Origin: Stentor coeruleus
Lineage: Eukaryota; Ciliophora; Heterotrichea; Heterotrichida; Stentoridae
DNA length: 35,695 nucleotides
Assembly (NCBI GenBank): GCA_001970955.1
Contig: MPUH01000768.1
Location: 1-35,695 of the forward strand
Direction of reading: 5' to 3'
Part shown: positions 17,315-28,800 of the stretch, in pieces
Numbering within the stretch: position 1 is the stretch's first letter
Layout of the letters: every line of letters begins with the position of its first letter
Made by a program: the position numbers and the translations under genes
Notes under the pieces: generated by a model
The model's input: the letters and a program-made list of their open reading frames with translations, nothing else
The model's database searches: none
What the model was told of the DNA's origin: nothing

Positions 17315-19030
17315 ATGGCTTTGTTTAGATTCATGTATCGAACTATATCCTCAGTTCCAATACGTACTTATAAAGACTCCCAGTTCTATGATAACTTAAT
17401 TTATGTTAAAACTATTAAATTAGACCCTGCAGCTAGCAAACTTATTGGACCTTTTGAAAGCATATTTAAGGTAAGCTCTTACAGTGAATTCTCAAAAATG
17501 AGTCCTCCAGTTTTTAATAATGAGGATTTAAAAGATATTGAGCTTTTGAGTGAAGATGCTTTTTGGAAATATATTAAAATGCTGACACTTTATTCGAAAC
17601 ATAAATTTACACTGCCCCAGGATTTTCTTGATTTGATTGTAAAGAGGCTTGAAATGATCCCACTTAATATTAAAGAAAATGAAATTTTTAATGATATAAA
17701 TTGCATTTATGAGGTAAACCCAAATTTACATATAAAAGAAATGATATACAATAAAATAAGTAAGCTTTCAAAGGAAAATTTGAGAAATTGGAGTTTATTG
17801 AGTATTGCAAATTTGTTTAAAATTATTGTGAAAATTTATAAGCCTGGGGATAAGCTAGCAACTTTGAATGGTAAGGATTTTTTTACGTTAATGCAATTAA
17901 TTCTCCCCGAAATGCTAACCTCTAATAATTTTAGTTCAATGGATCATATAGTTGACATTATTACTATATATTTACAATTAGGCAAAGGTTCTAGTAACTT
18001 TTTTGTCGCATTTGAAAAGTTACTATTAAGCCACTTAAAAAATATAAACGAAGCAACCTTTTTAAATATTATCACTGCTTATAAGCGTCGTATTTGTGCG
18101 GATCATGACTATGCTGTAAATAAGCTTCTAATACCATTTACAGAAAAAACAGCAACTTTTATTTCATTTATTAGATTCAGGCACACATCCAGAATCCTAT
18201 ATGCTCTCTGCACTATATTCAATCGCTATGGGTCTTGCTATTCTGAAAGTATTGAAATCTCCTTAAAAAGGTCTATGAAAGAAACTTACCTAAGAATGAC
18301 CCAAAGTGAAGCTGCTACATACCTTTTAACTATCCTCTCTTATTCATCTAATGTTAGGTTCCTTGATGAGCATTTTGCAATGCTAATATACAACCATTAT
18401 AGGTATATATACAATGAAATTAAAGATGAGCATAAGGTAAATTTTGCTTATTACTTTTGCCGATTTAATAAAATTCCAGATCATTATTGGGAACATTTAG
18501 CTGATGTTATGAGAAGGGCTGACTCATTAAGTCTAATTCATCAAGGAATGCTTCAGAGTACTTTGATTAAACTTAAAAACAGTAACCCTTTTGCCCAAGC
18601 ATTATTATATAAGAATTTGCCTGTAGGATTTGCAAATGAAATGGAAGTGTTACTTCAGAATGGAAGGGTTGCTTTTGCAATGAAGAGTAAGAAATCATTG
18701 GAGCATACTTTGACAGAGGAGGTCTTGGAAGAACTTGGAGTGAAGTTTACTTCTGAATATTTTCAGATTTATTGTATTGATATTGCTATTCCTGAATGGA
18801 AAATTGGCTTTGAAGTCTGCGGACCTTCTCATTTTATATGGCCATCAGGAGCTATAAACGGTAAAACTCTTTACAAGCAAGAGATGCTAAGTTTATTAAA
18901 GTGGAAGATACACATAATAAGATTTAGTCCATCAGTTGATCTTGCGAAAAGAAAGAAGGAGATCAAAAAAGAAATTTATGAGATTTTAACTCAAGCAAAA
19001 CTAATAGTAAAGCAGTCTATTGAGTTTTAA
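17315..19030 (+). CDS. RAP-domain protein, probably mitochondrial RNA-binding
   Basis: 571 residues from ATG to TAA, no intron needed. The C-terminal 465-560 region is a RAP domain: IDIAIPEWKIGFEVCGPSHF, then NGKTLYKQEMLSLLKWKIHIIRF, matching the family core (I-D-x-A, E-x-x-GPSHF, KxxxLxxxxWxxxxxxF). The N-terminus (MALFRFMYRTISSVPIRTYK) is rich in Arg, Ser and hydrophobic residues without acids, a good mitochondrial presequence. The middle is helical and repeat-like, as in FASTK/RAP proteins that process organellar RNA. I infer a role in mitochondrial mRNA or rRNA processing. A GT...AG stretch at 17471-17484 is 14 nt, would break the frame and is not treated as an intron. The next gene starts 33 nt after the stop. 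Confidence 0.85.
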   Translation: MALFRFMYRTISSVPIRTYKDSQFYDNLIYVKTIKLDPAASKLIGPFESIFKVSSYSEFSKMSPPVFNNEDLKDIELLSEDAFWKYIKMLTLYSKHKFTLPQDFLDLIVKRLEMIPLNIKENEIFNDINCIYEVNPNLHIKEMIYNKISKLSKENLRNWSLLSIANLFKIIVKIYKPGDKLATLNGKDFFTLMQLILPEMLTSNNFSSMDHIVDIITIYLQLGKGSSNFFVAFEKLLLSHLKNINEATFLNIITAYKRRICADHDYAVNKLLIPFTEKTATFISFIRFRHTSRILYALCTIFNRYGSCYSESIEISLKRSMKETYLRMTQSEAATYLLTILSYSSNVRFLDEHFAMLIYNHYRYIYNEIKDEHKVNFAYYFCRFNKIPDHYWEHLADVMRRADSLSLIHQGMLQSTLIKLKNSNPFAQALLYKNLPVGFANEMEVLLQNGRVAFAMKSKKSLEHTLTEEVLEELGVKFTSEYFQIYCIDIAIPEWKIGFEVCGPSHFIWPSGAINGKTLYKQEMLSLLKWKIHIIRFSPSVDLAKRKKEIKKEIYEILTQAKLIVKQSIEF

Positions 19031-19063
19031 AACCTGCATTGCTTAGTTAATTTTTTATTAAAT

Positions 19064-20545
19064 ATGAATACTGATATTTCAGCAAGGCTTTCTAATTTGA
19101 CTTTAAATTCACAATTTCAAAGTGCAAATTCGTTGAAATCAGCAAGGCGACCTATGCCAGTTATATCCTTTACTCCAGACATTCAAGACAAGCATATCGG
19201 GGGCCTCAAAAAAAAATCGACAAAAGGATGGGTTGATTGGTCTGGGGAATCAAGCCCAGTAGACAACTTTGGAGCTTTAGGTAACATAAAATTGCCACCT
19301 ATGAATATTGAAATCCACCGTTCATCACTAGTAGACCTCAAGCAAGGATCTCAGTCAAAAAGCATGCCACAAATGACTTTGCCTACAAAAACACGAGTTC
19401 GAGGCTCAGTCCTGCTTGAAGAGCCCTTATCTTTGCCTAAACCTCAAGAAAAATTCAGAGCCAGAGGCTCAATATTATTAGACCCTCTTAGTGCAAATGC
19501 TTTAAATATAAACAAGCAAAGTGAAAGCTCTGAATCTTCAGAGTCGGAACCTGAAAAGCCCATTAAAAAAAAAATTCAAGCAAGCAAAAGCATTAAAATA
19601 CAGCCTTCAGGTAGAGAGTCTATACTTAATCAAAACCTTATTCCAAACTATGTTACTAGATGTGGTTATAAAACTCATGTTGGTTCAGTTATGGGGAAGA
19701 AAAAAAAGCATAACCAAGACAATTGGTTGATATCTCAACGATTACAAGGTTTAAAAGGGCAGTACCTTTTTGCAGTATGTGACGGGCATGGGGATAAAGG
19801 CCATAAAGTATCATCTTTAATCCGAGAGCAGCTACCCTTATCAATAGAAAATTCCTTATCTTCATCTGAAACTCCAGATTCTAATCTTGAAGACCTAATT
19901 ACCTCTGGTATTCAAAACGCTGTATCGTCAATCGAGAACTCTGACATTGACCTAAAATTCTCAGGATCTACTCTAGTAGCAGTACTTATAAGAGGTCCTA
20001 AAATAATCTGTGCAAATATTGGAGACTCAAGAGCTGTTCTTGGGACTTGTGATCGAAGTGGTAATTGGCAAGCTATTGAACTATCAAATGATCATAAACC
20101 TTTTAGACCTGATGAAGCTAAACGAATAAACATGGCTGGAGGAATTGTAAGGCAATTTCAAACTATTAATGGAGAATTAGTTGGTCCATTAAGAGTATGG
20201 AGTACAGATAGGGATATACCCGGCCTTGCTATGACGAGATCTATTGGCGATTTAGCTTCAAGGAAATCAGGAATTATAAGCGACCCTGAGATTGTTATAA
20301 GAAATATTCAAGCTGAAGATAAGTTTTTAGTACTTGCTACTGATGGGATTTGGGAATTTATTAGCAGTCAAGAAGCTGTAGATATTGTTAAAGATGTTTG
20401 GGCATATGGTAAAAGTGAAGCTTGCTGTGAAAAGCTGTTGGAGACTGCTAGAAAAAGATGGCAGAAAGAGAGTGTTGTGGATGATATTACGGTTTTGGTT
20501 GCTTTTTTGCATAATGGATCAACAGGGCATAAGAATAATAATTAA
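19064..20545 (+). CDS. PP2C-type (PPM) Ser/Thr protein phosphatase
   Basis: 493 residues from ATG to TAA. A disordered N-terminal 190 residues precede a complete PPM domain (about 201-482): metal and catalytic motifs QDN (218-220), CDGHGDKG (239-246), SGSTLVAVL (300-308), GDSRAV (320-325), the DHKP element, TRSIGD (391-396), ATDGIWEF (425-432) and VVDDITVLVA (471-480). All metal-ligand aspartates appear to be present, so it should be an active Mg/Mn-dependent phosphatase. The N-terminal part contains two copies of R-x-RGS-(V/I)-LL-(E/D) at 111-119 and 132-140, which look like basophilic kinase sites, and a Ser/Glu-rich acidic run. Its 5' spacer is only 33 nt, so its promoter lies within the RAP gene or the two share a transcript. 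Confidence 0.93.
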   Translation: MNTDISARLSNLTLNSQFQSANSLKSARRPMPVISFTPDIQDKHIGGLKKKSTKGWVDWSGESSPVDNFGALGNIKLPPMNIEIHRSSLVDLKQGSQSKSMPQMTLPTKTRVRGSVLLEEPLSLPKPQEKFRARGSILLDPLSANALNINKQSESSESSESEPEKPIKKKIQASKSIKIQPSGRESILNQNLIPNYVTRCGYKTHVGSVMGKKKKHNQDNWLISQRLQGLKGQYLFAVCDGHGDKGHKVSSLIREQLPLSIENSLSSSETPDSNLEDLITSGIQNAVSSIENSDIDLKFSGSTLVAVLIRGPKIICANIGDSRAVLGTCDRSGNWQAIELSNDHKPFRPDEAKRINMAGGIVRQFQTINGELVGPLRVWSTDRDIPGLAMTRSIGDLASRKSGIISDPEIVIRNIQAEDKFLVLATDGIWEFISSQEAVDIVKDVWAYGKSEACCEKLLETARKRWQKESVVDDITVLVAFLHNGSTGHKNNN

Positions 20546-22231
20546 AATTTATAAAATGAGGCTTGGTTTATGGAAATGAATGAGGTAGTGCTTATATAAT
20601 ATAATGCTACTAGTGAATGCTAGAATTTTTGGGAGCTGAATAAATCTTGCTTGTTATACTTAAATAAATTAATCAAAGTATTTTGATTTTTTTAAATAAA
20701 ATGAGAGATATATCCAATAATATAATTATATTATACTCACTCCTGATGATGCAAATAATAGTTTATCTAAATTTTATAAACATAAAGTTTTATAACAATA
20801 ATAAAGAATAATTTGTATAGTTTCTAACTATTAAACAACCTTAAAGCTTTGAAGTAAAAGCATATCTCATAGTTAATTCATTATATTATGAAAAACTGCA
20901 TGCCTATAAACTCATTTCCATATTTTATGCACCATTTATATAAGATTGAAGCTAATTTATTAAGCCAGATTAAAATTATTCCGCTTATGATTCTTCGCCA
21001 TAGTGCCAAATCCTATAAATTTCCTGGCCCATTTTTTTTTCGGATGTCCCTTTATCTAACTTTCCTTAAAATCTTTAGTATTCTCAAAGCCCTTTTAATT
21101 TTTAATTTTTAATCTTTGATATTTATTTTCAACTATTCTTTACAATGAGCTTTTTCAAGGTTATGCTATTTCACTTATCTTTACCTTACTTTGCTAAAAC
21201 CGCAGTACGCTGTGATTTCAATGCTTTAAACTATAGAATACCATGATAGGGCTTTTTATATTGTTGTTAAAAAAATTTATGCTTTGTAAAATAGTATTTA
21301 TGGGGAATTATTTATTATATCATTAATTGCATTGCGAAAAATGACTAACATGATTGATTATATTGAAACTACTTAATCTGGTATATTTTCCAAGACTCAA
21401 ATACCGCAGTGATAAGTTTAATTTGATTCTATTATTTTTTCTGAATTTTGTTCTTCAGCAAATTCTAAATAGTCTTTTATAGATTTAGATACACAGATAT
21501 TAAATTGTAATATATATTTTTATGCTTATGCCTGATAAAGTTCTTTTTGAAGAATGATATACTGCTCTGTGTTACACAAGAATACAACTAGGAGTATTTG
21601 GAGCGTTTTTCCTTAAAAAAATATTAGATTTTCTTTTACAAATTCACTCGACTCAGTTATAGAGTTGATATCAACGTATTTGAAATTTTATTAATGAATA
21701 TACCATCAATTTTTATATATGAGATGCATCATCAGTACACTTTTTAACTCTTTATGTTGGAAATAACTTCTGAGCAGTGTATAAAAAATCTTTGAAGGGG
21801 TTATCTTCTGCTTTTCTATTAGTTTCAATTTTTCTACTCAAAATTATTCATTTCATTGTCCAATAGGTAGAAACTGAGGGATAAACTAAGTAAAACCTTG
21901 CTTGGACATATTCTAAGATTACTAAGACTGAAATCTAGTAATTCTAATAGTAAGTTTTATCTCTTACTAATATTCTTTGAGAGTTTTTCCATAAATTCAC
22001 AATGTTCTGTTTATAAACCTATAAGATTATCTCCAAATGAGAAATAGCTTGTCTGTGTGGAATCAGTATGCTTTTATGAACTAAATTCTTTGATTCCTAA
22101 CTAATTTTTTGAGTTCCTGACTTTAACATTAAATTATAATAATATGAGTTAACAAAGAAATGCATATTATAAAGATTATAAATTCAAGAATTGAATTTTA
22201 TTTATGATCTTAGACTATGAAATTAGCCCTG
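20546..22231. other. Spacer between PP2C gene and retrotransposon relic
   Basis: No intact gene. The first 115 nt after the PP2C stop are G-rich on the plus strand. The 74-codon plus-strand frame at 20888-21112 is probably chance. A weak minus-strand coding relic (21418-21837) is listed separately. No repeats or RNA genes were recognised. Confidence 0.4.
21418..21837 (-). pseudogene. Possible decayed coding segment, unidentified
   Basis: One minus-strand frame over 140 codons has six stops (five TAA, one TGA), about half the number expected in DNA this AT-rich. Long open runs have protein-like, Glu/Lys/Gln-rich composition, for example KITPSKIFYTLLRSYFQHK and SIKDYLEFAEEQNSEKIIE. All stops could derive from CAA or CGA by C-to-T change. 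It lies 400 nt downstream of the retrotransposon finger relic, but in a different frame. I recognise no family. Confidence 0.25.
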
Positions 22232-22588
22232 TTATTGATCATCTTCACCTGAAATGCTTTTATAGTATATTTTCATGATAAAGTTTTTTATTTCTCTGTC
22301 GATCTTGATTATTTCTTGTTTGTCGTGGTTTTCTCTAAGTGTTTTTTAAAATTCTTCATTCCATAAAACGATATGGGATAATGATAAATTTTCAGTTTCT
22401 TCATTCGCATATTTTTTAAGTTCGTTTTCTATTTCATGTCTTTCAGTTTTGTATTCATTACAATCTTCAATAAAGTGTTTTTCGTTCTCTGCCCAGTGTT
22501 GACAGTAAGGGCATTTTTGATCCGTGCTTTGATGTCTTAAGTATTTGCAGTGTTTTGTAAATATTATATTATAAAATTTTACTCTTTC
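22232..22588 (-). pseudogene. Relic of a non-LTR retrotransposon C-terminus (RT-associated zinc finger)
   Basis: A minus-strand frame is open for 80 codons after a TAG at 22589-22591, meets TAA at 22346-22348, then continues 37 more codons to TAA at 22232-22234. It contains CPYCQHWAENEKHFIEDC, a CX2CX8HX4C finger as found at the C-terminus of non-LTR (LINE-type) reverse transcriptases, preceded by basic KHCKYLRHQSTDQK and followed by a charged helical part. No RT, RNase H or endonuclease domain is found beside it, and upstream the frame breaks into stops. It is therefore a truncated, inactive fragment. A host gene with a similar finger is possible but the internal stop argues against it. Confidence 0.6.
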
Positions 22589-22862
22589 CTATAAAACTTA
22601 TTTTATAATACTATAAAATTATAATAAAGCATATGAACATTTCTAATCGCATAGCATAAATAATGCCAATCTAACTTATACCTATGCATCCAAACTCATC
22701 AATACTTATATTATCAGCTCTGCAAAGTCCGCACATTTTCAATTTGCATCATAAACATAAACTTAACCATTGTTACTAATCTCATCTACTTTCATCGTCA
22801 TTTCCATTGATAAATTCCCTTCATTCCATACATTTCAAATATCCCTCCTCATTCATATATAA
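22589..22862. promoter_or_regulatory. 5' flank of the giant surface-protein gene
   Basis: No gene. By hand count 22681-22860 has about 49 C and only 9 G, the C-rich, G-poor signature of 5' flanks in this window. The start codon is directly preceded by TATATAA, which is too close to act as a TATA box in the usual sense. Confidence 0.4.
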
Positions 22863-25800
22863 ATGTTAATTCTGTTGGTTAATTTTATATTCTTGCCGGC
22901 TATTGTCCAAAGCTTGGGTAGTCTGAGTCTCTCTTTCACTCCTCAGTATATTTCAAGCCAAGCCTCATATACAATTATTTTTGCAGTAGGTGTGACAACT
23001 CCAGCAACATCTACAGTCAAGCTAACTTTCCCATCTGAAGTGACTATTGCTGATTCTTCAAGTGTAGCTTGCACAATAAGCAGTCTATATAACCCAACAA
23101 GTTCAGGAGTCTCCTGTTCAGTTGCCAGCAAGGTTTTTACTGTGAATGGGGTTTTTGGTGTGAGTGGTGGGGATGATGTGTCATCAAGTCCAATGACAAT
23201 GACAATAATCCTACCACTCATAACTAATCCAGCGACAACTAAAACCACATCTCCAGTTGCCTTAGCAACCTATAACCCATCAGGAAGTTTATTAGAATCA
23301 ACAACAACATCAACTGAATTGGCCATCACAGCTTCACCCGCTAGTCTAACTTCAGCATCAATATCTCCATCATCAACTGTGATAGGGGCATCAACCAGCT
23401 GGGTGTTTTCAATAACAACCTCTTATACAATACCTGTTGGGGCTATATTACAGATAACCTTTCCTTATTGGAACTCTAATATTGGCGCCACATCAGCATC
23501 AGACCTACTACATGTAATTCGAATAACAAGTCCTTCATGCTCAGCAACATCAAATATGGATTCACCTTTGACTGGGTCTTATAGCACATCAACTAAATAT
23601 TTGACAATAACTGGGGGATTTACTAGTACAAAAACAGGGACAAGTTCGTTTACAGTTTCAAGTGTTTATAACCCACCAACTTCTGATTCATTATTAGGTT
23701 TTATTGTTAAAGTTTTAGACTCAAGTTCTTATGAATACTTGACCAGCTCTACTCTTTCTGTACAAGTTACTACAGCAAATACTGTTGATATTAAAAGCAG
23801 TTATATTATATTTGGCAATTCTACTGTAAGCACTTCTGGGTATATTTATGTGACCTTTGTTCTTACTAACCCGACTTATTCAGGAGTTCTGGTAGATATA
23901 CTTATACCTTCTGAGTTCACATATGACTCTGGGATGGTTGCTTCTGGATTTACTAACATTGCTACCACGCTAACTTATACTACAGTTGCTACTAATACTA
24001 TAAGAATCACTAATGGTTTTATAAGCTATGCTTATAAAACTTCAATTACTATAAAATTAGACCCATTGACTACCCCTTCTTCGACCAAAGCTACTAGCAC
24101 TTTCACTATCACGACCCGCTCTCCTAATGCTAATTCTATAGACTCAGGCTCAGGCGCTTCAGTTACAGCTAAAGCTGGAACAATATATCAATACTTCTCC
24201 AACTCCCTCGTCACCGCTTCTGATCTTACAGTCGGTGCTACTACAACTTATACTTTTGATATGATGCTTAGTCATATTATTCCATCAGGAGCATGCCTAA
24301 TCATAACATTCCCAACGGAAATTTCAATTACTGATAGAGACTCATCAACCTCTTGCACCTCAATTATTGCAGGACTAGATTCAGCAGCTAAATGCCAAGT
24401 TGTCTCAAAAGTTCTAACAGTAATTGGAGGCTTCCCTTCAGGTTTTAGTCCAAACCGCATATCATTTAGTATAGACAAAGTAACAAACCCTACAACAACA
24501 GCAGTCTCATCAACATTTACATGGAAAACTACAACAGACTCTACAGCATTATATACAATAGATCAAAAGACCTCAGGAATTACATTTACAGCTGTGACTG
24601 CATCTTTAGTCAGTGCATCAGTAACCCCATCATCTTTAGTGACTGGTGTTGTGACAACATATACATTCATTGTTGTAACTAAGAATATCATACCGATAAA
24701 TGGGTATATTAAAGTGACATTCCCATCTTGTTTAAGTATATCAGATACAACAAACGCAGCGAGTACATGCACAAAAATTCAAGGCTTTACATCAAGTACT
24801 TTAACATGCACAGCAACATCATCATCTTTAACTGTAAATGGTTTTTCATCAGGAAGTTTCTCAGCAGGGACTCTTGAATGGTCAATTAATTATACGAAAA
24901 ATCCATCATCTACAGCTACATGCAGTACTTTTCAGATAAATACTTATGACTCATCAAATTATTCTATAGATCAAAAAACTTCAGGGATATCAGTTACTGT
25001 GACTACAGCGAATACCTTGAGTTCAGTTATTATAACACCTGGAAGCTATATAAATGGCCAGTCCTGCACATATACTTTTACTATAAAAGTTACTAATATT
25101 ACCCCTACAAATGCTTACGCTATAATAGAAGCACCTTCACAAGTAACTTTACCAGCAACACCCACTTGTGCTGTTGGAAGTGGTATTAGCACAATCGCAT
25201 GTTCTTATTCCTCTTCAACCTCTTTTAAAGCTATCTTTACATTTTCAACCTCAACAATTGCCTCAGAAACAAGCATAACTTTTACCTTAAATTCAGTTAT
25301 CAATCCAGGGACTACAAAAACTAGTGATACTTTTAAAGCTTATACATACACTACTGATGGTTATAAAATCGACATGAAAGATACTGGGATCACTGTTGCT
25401 ACAACCACTGCAGCGACTATTAGCACAATGGTCATTGCTGCTGCTGATTCTAAAATTGCTGCTAGTACTTCTTATACTATAAGCTACTTGCCTGTAAATA
25501 GTCATCCTGCAGGAACTGTTATTTTTGTAACTATCCCCTCAGAGTTTATTATTGGAACTCTTAGTTGCACTGCTGTCACTATAAGTTCTTCGGCTACATG
25601 CCTAATCAATAGTAGGACTGTTACTGTTAATAGTGGCTTCCCAACTGCTGTAGCTGCAGCTTCAACAGTATCTTTTACTTTAAATGGCTTTACTAATCCA
25701 TCAACAATGATAACAACGAGTGTTTGGACTGTATCAAGTGTTACATCAGACAACTATTTAATTGACACTTCTACTACAGTCAAATCAACTTTTACTTGTG

Positions 25801-28800
25801 ACACTTTATGTCTTACTTGCTCAGGCCTTCCATCAACGTGCATAAGTTGTGATACATCTGGAGCTTATCCTTATCTCTATAGTGCATCTTGTCATGCATC
25901 ATGCTTAGATGGATATTATGACGATTCAACTACTAATGACAAGCTTTGCGAAGCTTGTAATAGCTTGTGTAAAACCTGCTCAGGAAGCGCTATTTATTGT
26001 ACTTCGTGCGTTGTTGGAAGCTCTTATCCTTATTTATATTCAAATACATGTAATACTAATTGCTTAGCAGGTTATTGGGGAGATGGGACGAATTGCTATG
26101 TCTGCACGAATCCATGCAAAACATGCACAAGCTCTACAGCCTGCGCAACATGTGCTGTTAGTACTATTACAAGTCTTCAAACTTACTTATTAAGCACTAC
26201 CTGCTATGACGATTGCCCATCTGCCTATACTGAAGATACAAGCGCAAACACTTGTATTGCATGTACTGGGCTTTGTGCAACATGCTCAACAACTGCCAGC
26301 ACTTGCACTAGTTGTGTATCTCCATATAAACTTCAATCAACCTCTTGTGTTTCTGCATGCATAGGTGATGGTACCTATATAGACTCAGGTACAGTATGCT
26401 CCCCATGTATATCTCCATGTTACACCTGCACAACTAATACTGTTACATGCACAACATGTGTAAGTGGGTATTATCTGTTTGAAACTTCTTGTACACAGAC
26501 TTGTCCTCCAGGCTATATTGGTTTAAGTTCAAAATGTGTAGCTTGTGCTAGTCCTTGTAAGTACTGTTTGGGCTCTACAATGGTCTGCACAGCTTGCATT
26601 GATACTTATTTGCTTCAAATCAATACATGTGTATTATCTTGCTCATCAGGCTATTACTCTGATGGGATTAATTGCTTAGCTTGTAATTCCAACTGCGCAA
26701 CATGCTCTGTTACATCCACTTATTGTCTTTCATGCTATACTCCTAACTATTTGCTCTCAAATCAATGTGTTTCATCATGTCCATCTGGCACGTATGTCCC
26801 AACAACAGGTATATGTTTAGCTTGTGAAAGCCCTTGCGCAACCTGTTCTGGCAGTGTAACCAATTGTGTAACTTGCCCCACTGGCATGCTACTATATTCA
26901 GGAACATGCTTATCCTCCTGTCCCTCAGGCGTATCAGTATTAGTTGGGAGTACATGTGAAGCTTGCAATACCAAATGCTTAACTTGCTCAGGAACAGTCG
27001 ATACTTGTACAAGCTGCTCAAGCAGCCTTTATCTTCAGTCAGGCTCCTGTGTAGATAGTTGCTCGTTTGGATATATTATTATAGGGACTGAGTGCAAGGC
27101 ATGCAATTCTAATTGCTTTAGCTGCTCAGGGACTACTAACTATTGCATATCATGCAATCCTGGGTATTACTTATACCAAAATGCCTGCTATAACCCATGT
27201 CCTGAAGGCTATGTTGCTAGTTTAAGTGTCTGTGTTGAAATCACAGATTCTGGAGATTGCAATAGTGGATGCACAGCAAGTATTTTATCAAACAATGATT
27301 GTGATGCAGTTTGTAATGTTGATGCTTGTTCTTATGATAATGGGAATTGTAATATCGGAGCAATCACTTGTGGATCAGGATATTATGAGCTTAATAATAT
27401 GTGTTACCCTTGCAGCTACCCTTGTAGTAATTGCCTTGTTACAGCTAGCACTTGCACTGGATGTCAGGAAGATAAGGATACAGGAGATCCTCTTTATTTA
27501 TATAATAATGAATGCTATACTCAATGCCCTAGCAAAACTATGCTGAGCTTACCTTATTGTATTGATTGCGATATAAGATGTGCTTCATGTGCATTATCAG
27601 CAAGTACTTGCTTAACTTGTGTGAGTCCTTATTTACTCTATAATAATCAATGCATCGTATCATGTTTAGATGGAATAACTGTTCAATCTGGAGATATTTG
27701 TATAGATTGTAGTGGCAACTGCAAAACTTGTAGTGGAACGTACTCAACATGCACATCTTGTAATTCGCCAAAGGTACTTCAAGGGTCTAGCTGTAATGAT
27801 TATTGCAATTCAGGATATTATGCTGATAGTTCTGGGATTTGCCAATTATGCGTTAATTGTAAAGAATGTTCAGGCACATCAACTACTTGTACTTCTTGTA
27901 ATTCTGGGTATTATTTATATTTATCTAAATGCTATTCTGTATGCCCAATAGGAACTTATACAAGTTTAAGTACTTGCGAGCTATGCTTATCAAATTGTGC
28001 TATATGCTCTATGGCTGGATCTTGTGATGTTTGCAACTCAGGATATAGTTTGCTTCTAACAGAATGCACTGAAATTTGTCCTGAAAACTACGATTCGATA
28101 TCCGGTATTTGTGTTGTCTCATCTAATTCCGCATTATGCAGTTCAGGCTGTGATAATACTCTTTTATCAAATGACAAATGTGATATACTTTGCAACTATG
28201 CACTTTGCAATTATGATGAGCTTGACTGTTCAACTGCAGGAAGCTGTAGCTATGGCAAATATCTAGATGGAAGCACATGCAAAGATTGTATCTATCCCTG
28301 CAAAGAATGTACAAGTCAATCCTCATGCCGTGCCTGTCCTCTTTCAGTGACAACTGGAGACCTCTTATTATTAAAAGATTCTACATGCATTGAGCCTTCA
28401 ACTTGTACTTCAGGATACACAAAAATAGGAGTTTTCTGTGAGAAATGCGATAGTAACTGTGCAGAGTGCTCAGGAGCTGTAGACACATGCGTATCATGTG
28501 AGGATAACATTTATCTCTATAATGGAGAATGCATTGCATCATGCCCTTCTCTAATAACTGTCATAGTTGGAACCTTTTGTGTTGACTGCAATAGTAATTG
28601 TGCAACCTGCACAAGTACAGTAAGCACATGCACATCATGCATAAGTGGAAAAGTCTTGCAAGGAACATCTTGCTTAGATTCATGCAATAGTGGATATACG
28701 ACAACATTATCATTCCCAAAAACTTGTATTGCATGTACTGGTGACTGTGTAACATGCTCACAAGAAACTACATCCTGCACATCATGCATAAGTGGTAAAT

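Noticed and set aside
17471..17484. GTAAGCTCTTACAG in the RAP gene as an intron
   Set aside because: It is 14 nt long, would shift the frame, and the unspliced frame is open and sensible.
20888..21112. 74-codon plus-strand ORF downstream of the PP2C gene
   Set aside because: Composition and length are consistent with chance; no motif or supporting context.
21840..22230. Continuation of the 21418-21837 minus-strand frame that reads well if stops are taken as Gln, Arg or Trp
   Set aside because: Stop density is as high as random, and free substitution of stops makes any AT-rich frame look like protein.
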